Shown here one piece after another: positions 59,788 to 64,000 of a stretch of 64,000 bases of DNA. The stretch is from Pseudorhodobacter aquimaris. GTDB lineage: Bacteria; Pseudomonadota; Alphaproteobacteria; Rhodobacterales; Rhodobacteraceae. The notes under the pieces were generated by a model. It was not told the origin of the DNA and made no database searches. It was given only the letters and a program-made list of their open reading frames with translations. Numbering within the stretch: the stretch's first letter is position 1; every line of letters starts with the position of its first letter. The stretch covers positions 1 through 64,000 of the forward strand of contig NZ_LGHS01000014.1 in NCBI RefSeq assembly GCF_001202025.1. The letters are read 5' to 3'. The position numbers and the translations under genes are program-made.

Positions 59788-61071
59788 TCAGAACCCGCTG
59801 ACGCCAGGCAGCCATGTGGACAGCACCGGCACAAAGGTGATCAGCAACAACGCCAGGGCCAGCGCCAAAAAGAAGGGCGGCATTTCCTTGATCAGCGTCG
59901 TGGGCTTGATCCGCATGGTAGAGGAGACCACGAAAATCAGGCTGCCCACTGGCGGCGTGGTCAGGCCAAGCGTCAGGTTGACGATCACGATGATGGCGAA
60001 ATGATCGGGGTCAATCCCCAAGGCAAGGCTAATCGGCGCAAGGATCGGCACCAGAATCATCACCCCCGGCAGCGGGTCCATGAACAGGCCAAAGATCAAC
60101 AACAGCAGGTTCACCGCCAAGAGGAACACGATGGGCGACAGGTCCCATGCGATGATGGTCTCGGCCAGAAACTGCGGGATGCCCTCAATAATCAGCACCC
60201 ATGCAAAGGCCCGCGCCGCGCCAAGGATCAGCAACACGGCGGTGGACACCAGCGCCGCCCGCAAGATGATGCCGGGCAAGTCCTTGATATGTAATGAGCG
60301 ATAGATGAACATGCCCACAAACAGCGCATAGAATACCGCGATGACAGAGGCCTCTGTCGGGGTGAAAACGCCAAAGCGGATGCCGCCGACGATAAGCACC
60401 ACCAAAAACAACGCAGGCACGGCATAGATCGCGACCCGTATGATCTCTTTGACCGGGGGCATCGGCGCGCCGCTGGCATATCCGCGCTTGTGGCTGACAT
60501 AGGCATTGGCGACCAGAATAAGCACCGTAATCAGAATACCCGGCAAAACACCCGCCATAAACAGCGACCCGACCGAGACTTCTTGATCCTGCATCGCATA
60601 GATGATCATCGTTATAGAGGGCGGGATGATCGGCCCCACGACCGAGCTGGCGATCGTCAGCGCCCCCGCATAGGCACGGTGATAGCCGCCCTTTTCCATC
60701 ATGCGGATCATCATCGTACCGGGCCCCGCCGCATCGGCCAGCGCGCTGCCGGAAATCCCCGCAAACATCGCCGAGCTGACAACATTGGCATGGCCCAGCC
60801 CGCCCTTGAGATGCCCGACCAGCGATTGCGCCAGCCGCAGCATCGCCAGCGTGATGGCCCCGCCGGTCATGATCTCGGCCGCCAGAACAAAGAAGGGCAC
60901 GGCCAGCAGCGGAAAACTGTCCAGACCGGCAAACATCTCTTTGACGACAACAAGGTTCGGATAGCTGGAGCCAAAGCTCAGCGCCGCGAAAACCGCAATC
61001 GCCATCGCAAAGGCAACCGGCAGCCCGAGTGCCAGCAGGATGAACAGTGCCGGAAAGAGGATCTCAGCCAT
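59788..61071 (-). CDS. dctM: TRAP transporter large permease, system 2
   Basis: 427 residues with about 12 helices: MAEILFPALFILLALGLPVA, LDSFPLLAVPFFVLAAEIMT near residue 50, SGSALADAAGPGTMMIRMME near residue 110, ASSVVGPIIPPSITMIIYAM near residue 141 (conserved GPIIPPS) and LTLGLTTPPVGSLIFVVSST near residue 362. It overlaps dctQ by 8 bp. It is more similar to the standard DctM/SiaT type than the system 1 paralogue. Confidence 0.92.
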   Translation of the reverse strand: MAEILFPALFILLALGLPVAFAMAIAVFAALSFGSSYPNLVVVKEMFAGLDSFPLLAVPFFVLAAEIMTGGAITLAMLRLAQSLVGHLKGGLGHANVVSSAMFAGISGSALADAAGPGTMMIRMMEKGGYHRAYAGALTIASSVVGPIIPPSITMIIYAMQDQEVSVGSLFMAGVLPGILITVLILVANAYVSHKRGYASGAPMPPVKEIIRVAIYAVPALFLVVLIVGGIRFGVFTPTEASVIAVFYALFVGMFIYRSLHIKDLPGIILRAALVSTAVLLILGAARAFAWVLIIEGIPQFLAETIIAWDLSPIVFLLAVNLLLLIFGLFMDPLPGVMILVPILAPISLALGIDPDHFAIIVIVNLTLGLTTPPVGSLIFVVSSTMRIKPTTLIKEMPPFFLALALALLLITFVPVLSTWLPGVSGF

Positions 61072-61576
61072 TTGCGCTTCCGGGTAGGGCGTCTGTGTCG
61101 CCGTGTTTGTATTCGCCCGCGGTGATAAAGGGCCGCGCGATCAGCATCAGGTGAAGGATCATCAGGGTAAATCCGACCGGCATCGCCGCATAGACATAGA
61201 TGAAGGGGATGCGCATGGCAGGCGTCACCTGATATTGCATACGCTGCGCATATTGCATCCCGACATAGACCATAAAGCAAAAGAACAGCAAAAGCGTCAG
61301 GGTGATCGCCCCGCGCAGGATCTTTTGCCCCATATCGGGCAGCGCATCCTGAAGGTTGGTAATCGCAACATGCCCGCCCGTGCGCAGAACAAGCCCCGCA
61401 CCGCTGAAGGTCATCCAGATCATCAGATAACGCGCGGCCTCATCCGCCCAAGGCAGGGAATGCGCGGTGGTATAGCGCAACAGGATATTCGCGCCCACAA
61501 TCAACGACATCGCGGCAAGCATCACGATCAGCGCCCAGCCGTTCAGCGTGACAAAAATGGATTCGAGTTTTTTCAA
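61064..61576 (-). CDS. dctQ: TRAP transporter small permease, system 2
   Basis: 170 residues with four hydrophobic helices and the family block LLRYTTAHSLPWADEAARYL near residue 33 followed by LVLRTGGHVAITNLQDALP. The C-terminal helix FIYVYAAMPVGFTLMILHLM is followed by an acidic, asparagine-ending tail. Lies 56 bp after dctP and overlaps dctM. Confidence 0.88.
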   Translation of the reverse strand: MKKLESIFVTLNGWALIVMLAAMSLIVGANILLRYTTAHSLPWADEAARYLMIWMTFSGAGLVLRTGGHVAITNLQDALPDMGQKILRGAITLTLLLFFCFMVYVGMQYAQRMQYQVTPAMRIPFIYVYAAMPVGFTLMILHLMLIARPFITAGEYKHGDTDALPGSANG

Positions 61577-61632
61577 GCTGCACCTTAGGGGTCACAAACC
61601 GGCGCCCAAGCGGAGGCGCCGGTTGTTTCGGG

Positions 61633-62613
61633 TCACTTAAACGATACGATAGAGTCGACCAGTTCCTGGCCATAAGTCTCATAGTATCCTTCATAAGCGG
61701 ATTTGATCGAGGCTTGGAATGCCGCTTTTTCCTCGGCGGTGAGGGCGTTCACTTCCATGCCGCGCTCTTTCAATGTTTCAACCCCGGTGGTTTCAACATC
61801 ATCGACAAAGCCGCGCATCGCAACCGCAGCCTCGGTCGCGGCTTTTTCCACCGCGGCCTTTTGGGTGTCATCCAGACCTTCCCAGAACGGCTTGGACACC
61901 AGCAGCATTGCGGGCGAATAAACATGCCCCGAGATCGTCAGATATTTCTGGACCTCGTTCAGCTTGACCGAAACAATCACCGAAAGCGGGTTTTCCTGCC
62001 CGTCGATCACGCCCTGCTGCAAAGAGGAAACCACCTCGGGCCATGCCATCGGCGTTGGCGCGGCACCCATGGCATCAAAGGCCGCCAGATGGACCGGATT
62101 TTCCATGGTGCGGATTTTCAGCCCCTCAACATCGGCGGGGGTGTGGATCGGGTTGCGGTTGTTGGTGATATGGCGAAAGCCTTGCTCACCCCATGCCAGC
62201 CCGTGCAGGCCGACATTGTCGAATTTGGCAAGAATGTCCTGACCGATCGGCCCGTCCAGAACAGCGCGGGCATGGTCCAGCCCGCTGAACAGAAAGGGGA
62301 TGTCGAAAACGCCGGTATCCGGCACGAAATTGGCCAAAGTGCCGGAGGAGACAATCGTCGCCTCAATCGTGCCGATTTGCAGCCCCTCGATCACCTCACG
62401 CTCACCGCCAAGACCCGAAGACGGGAAATGCGTCACCTTGAACTGATCGCCGGTCTCACCCAGCAAAACCTCTTCGAATTTCTTGGCAGCAACGCCGTAA
62501 TGGCTGTCGGGGGCCAGCGCATAGCCCATCTTGATTTCGGTCTGTGCAAAGGCCGGACCGCCGATGGCAACAACAGCGCCTGCAACGGCCAGACTGCGGA
62601 TAGTGAATGTCAT
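61633..62613 (-). CDS. dctP: TRAP transporter solute-binding protein, system 2
   Basis: 326 residues. Signal peptide SLAVAGAVVAIGGPAFA ends near residue 24. The DctP fold shows GLGGEREVIEGLQIGTIEAT near residue 67, DIPFLFSGLDHARAVLDGPI near residue 103, VEGLKIRTMENPVHLAAFDA near residue 160 (carboxylate-binding Arg) and LQQGVIDGQENPLSVIVSVK near residue 198. It binds an organic acid. The neighbouring beta-hydroxyacid and aldehyde dehydrogenases suggest the imported compound is oxidised by them. Confidence 0.9.
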   Translation of the reverse strand: MTFTIRSLAVAGAVVAIGGPAFAQTEIKMGYALAPDSHYGVAAKKFEEVLLGETGDQFKVTHFPSSGLGGEREVIEGLQIGTIEATIVSSGTLANFVPDTGVFDIPFLFSGLDHARAVLDGPIGQDILAKFDNVGLHGLAWGEQGFRHITNNRNPIHTPADVEGLKIRTMENPVHLAAFDAMGAAPTPMAWPEVVSSLQQGVIDGQENPLSVIVSVKLNEVQKYLTISGHVYSPAMLLVSKPFWEGLDDTQKAAVEKAATEAAVAMRGFVDDVETTGVETLKERGMEVNALTAEEKAAFQASIKSAYEGYYETYGQELVDSIVSFK

Positions 62614-62695
62614 GGATAACCTCCCAGTTAAATTTGGATAAGTGCTATAGAAGCCGGGTCAGAGTGGCAAGCCTGCCGCTGATTATCCCCGCGCG

Positions 62696-63577
62696 TTACT
62701 GCGCCCCCGGTTTTCGGAAAATCGATACCAGCTCTGGCACATAGTCCTGACCGTGGCCCGCCTCAACCGCGCTTGAAATTGCCGCGGACACGCTGTCGGC
62801 CACGGGCTTTTGTGCGCCTGCATCGGTGGCCATGGCGCGGTAGTAATCAATATCTTTTTGCGCGTTGCTGATGAAAAACGGCAAGCCCTCGCGGTCGCCC
62901 TTGGTGATATAGGGGGCCAGCCGGTCAAGCGCGGCCGATGCGCCGCCGCCGTGGGCCAGCACATCCACGAAAACCTGCGGGTCAATGTCGGCATCGGCGG
63001 CCTGTGCGGCGGCCTCGGCCAGCAAGGTCATGAAACCGATGGACACATAGTTATGCAAAAGCTTTAACCGGTGCCCATGCCCCAGCGCGCCGACATGTTC
63101 GACGCTGTCGGTAAAAGAGGCCAGCACCGGCCGCACCTTGTCCAGATCGGCAGGGTCGCCCCCGACCAAAAGGTTCAGCGTACCCTCATGGGCATGTTTG
63201 GCGGTGCGCGTCATCGGCGCGTCGATGTAATGGCCACCGGCGGCGCGAATGGCCGCGCCCATCCGCAGGGTGGAATCGGGCAGCGCGGTAGAGCAATCGA
63301 CAATCACCGACCCCGCTTTGAGGCCGGACAAAATCCCGTTTTCACCCGTGACAATCGCCTCAACCTGTGGTGAGCCGGTGACGCAGAGGATGATCACATC
63401 ACAGGCCGCCGCAATATCCGCAGGCGTGGCACAGGCGCGCGCGCCAAGGGAGGTCAGCTCCTCTACCGGCTGGTTGCCGGGGTGGTCCAGAAACCGCAGG
63501 GCAAAGCCACCCCGTTTCAACACATTGCGCGCGATGCCATGGCCCATAAGCCCGACGCCTATAATTCCGACCTGCAT
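62696..63577 (-). CDS. NAD(P)-dependent beta-hydroxyacid dehydrogenase (HIBADH family)
   Basis: 293 residues: Rossmann MQVGIIGVGLMGHGIARNVL at residue 1, VIVDCSTALPDSTLRMGAAI near residue 90, IDAPMTRTAKHAHEGTLNLL near residue 115 (substrate site; the usual DAPVSGG is altered) and HRLKLLHNYVSIGFMTLLAE near residue 166 with the catalytic Lys. Members oxidise 3-hydroxyisobutyrate, tartronate semialdehyde, sulfolactaldehyde and similar compounds. RBS AAAGGAGAAC precedes the ATG at 63577. It lies between the aldehyde dehydrogenase and the TRAP genes, all on one strand. Confidence 0.82.
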   Translation of the reverse strand: MQVGIIGVGLMGHGIARNVLKRGGFALRFLDHPGNQPVEELTSLGARACATPADIAAACDVIILCVTGSPQVEAIVTGENGILSGLKAGSVIVDCSTALPDSTLRMGAAIRAAGGHYIDAPMTRTAKHAHEGTLNLLVGGDPADLDKVRPVLASFTDSVEHVGALGHGHRLKLLHNYVSIGFMTLLAEAAAQAADADIDPQVFVDVLAHGGGASAALDRLAPYITKGDREGLPFFISNAQKDIDYYRAMATDAGAQKPVADSVSAAISSAVEAGHGQDYVPELVSIFRKPGAQ

Positions 63578-63608
63578 CCTGTTCTCCTTTGGTGCTGGGG
63601 TGGGCATA

Positions 63609-64000
63609 TCAATCGGCATTGATCCAGATGGCCTTGGTATCAAGGTATTCTTCCATATGCTCCATCCCGCCCTCGCGGCCATAGCCCGACATTTTCACCC
63701 CGCCAAAGGGCACGGCCGGATCAATCGCGTGATACATGTTCACCCAAACCGACCCTGCCTTGAGACGGTTTGCCAGCTTATGCGCCGTGCCCAGATGGGT
63801 TGAAAACACCCCCGCCGCAAGCCCGTAAGGCGTGGCATTGGCGCGGGTGACCACCTCATCCAGCGTATCGAAGGGCAGGGCGGAAATCACCGGGCCGAAG
63901 ATCTCTTCGCGGGCGACGGACATCTGGTCGGTCACATTGCCAAAAACGGTGGGCTGGATGTAATGCCCCCCCGCCAGATCTGGCCCCTCGGCCTTGGCAC
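63609..64000 (-). CDS. Aldehyde dehydrogenase, C-terminal part, continues beyond window
   Basis: About 130 C-terminal residues of an NAD(P)-dependent aldehyde dehydrogenase: LAGGHYIQPTVFGNVTDQM at the window edge, VAREEIFGPVISALPFDTLD, NATPYGLAAGVFSTHLGTAH and VPFGGVKMSGYGREGGMEHM. The catalytic Cys/Glu region lies outside the window. Stop at 63609 is 31 bp before the hydroxyacid dehydrogenase start. It probably oxidises the aldehyde produced by, or supplied to, its neighbour. Confidence 0.9.
   Translation of the reverse strand, partial: AKAEGPDLAGGHYIQPTVFGNVTDQMSVAREEIFGPVISALPFDTLDEVVTRANATPYGLAAGVFSTHLGTAHKLANRLKAGSVWVNMYHAIDPAVPFGGVKMSGYGREGGMEHMEEYLDTKAIWINAD

Overview
The window looks like part of an extrachromosomal replicon (plasmid or chromid) of a marine-type Rhodobacteraceae (roseobacter-group) alphaproteobacterium. 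The evidence is a complete repABC replication/partition module (31.0-34.5 kb), high-GC codon usage, and gene sets typical of that family: a cobA-DUF2849-cysI-cysH-DUF934 sulfate-assimilation operon, DctPQM TRAP transporters and a full phn cluster. I cannot name a genus. No tRNA, rRNA or CRISPR array is visible.

Layout. 1-1.7 kb: decayed mobile DNA (a frameshifted IS110-family transposase cut by the window edge and a short IS3-family orfB remnant). 1.7-4.5 kb: three polysaccharide/LPS-type glycosyltransferases. 4.6-8.5 kb: minus-strand operon for sirohaem synthesis, sulfite reduction and an iron-sulfur APS-type reductase. 8.6-9.4 kb: HpaI-type aldolase. 9.5-14.4 kb: YhiI/RbbA/YhhJ-type tripartite ABC exporter. 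14.5-21.0 kb: PHB synthase, FabI, a MaoC-phosphotransacetylase fusion and acetate kinase, then a phasin and a UspA protein; consensus Fnr boxes lie before phaC and before the phasin gene. 21.0-23.6 kb: a PHB-depolymerase-type esterase, a C45 Ntn-hydrolase and a ribbon-helix-helix regulator. 23.7-30.6 kb: a stress island of small membrane proteins, a PRC-barrel protein, a host-attachment-family protein, a lipoamide-dehydrogenase-like flavoprotein, an old-yellow-enzyme reductase and CbpA/CbpM. Four of its transcription units start with GGAAC-N16/17-(C/G)GTT, the pattern of the alphaproteobacterial general-stress sigma factor EcfG.

31.0-34.5 kb: repABC, with an antisense RNA locus between repB and repC and two copies of the palindrome TTGTCCGCGGACAA flanking repC (candidate parS). 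34.6-46.4 kb: phosphonate uptake (phnCDEE), regulator phnF and C-P lyase genes phnGHIJKL, phnN (frameshifted), a DUF1045 2H-phosphoesterase and phnM, with a Pho-box-like site before phnC. 46.3-51.8 kb: a complete urease operon (ureDAJBCEFG, minus strand). 52.1-56.7 kb: MarR regulator plus an RND efflux pair. 56.7-64 kb: two DctPQM TRAP transporters, the second downstream of a beta-hydroxyacid dehydrogenase and an aldehyde dehydrogenase that runs off the window.

Together the genes suggest a nutrient-scavenging and stress replicon: sulfate, phosphonate and urea assimilation, organic-acid uptake, and carbon storage under oxygen control.
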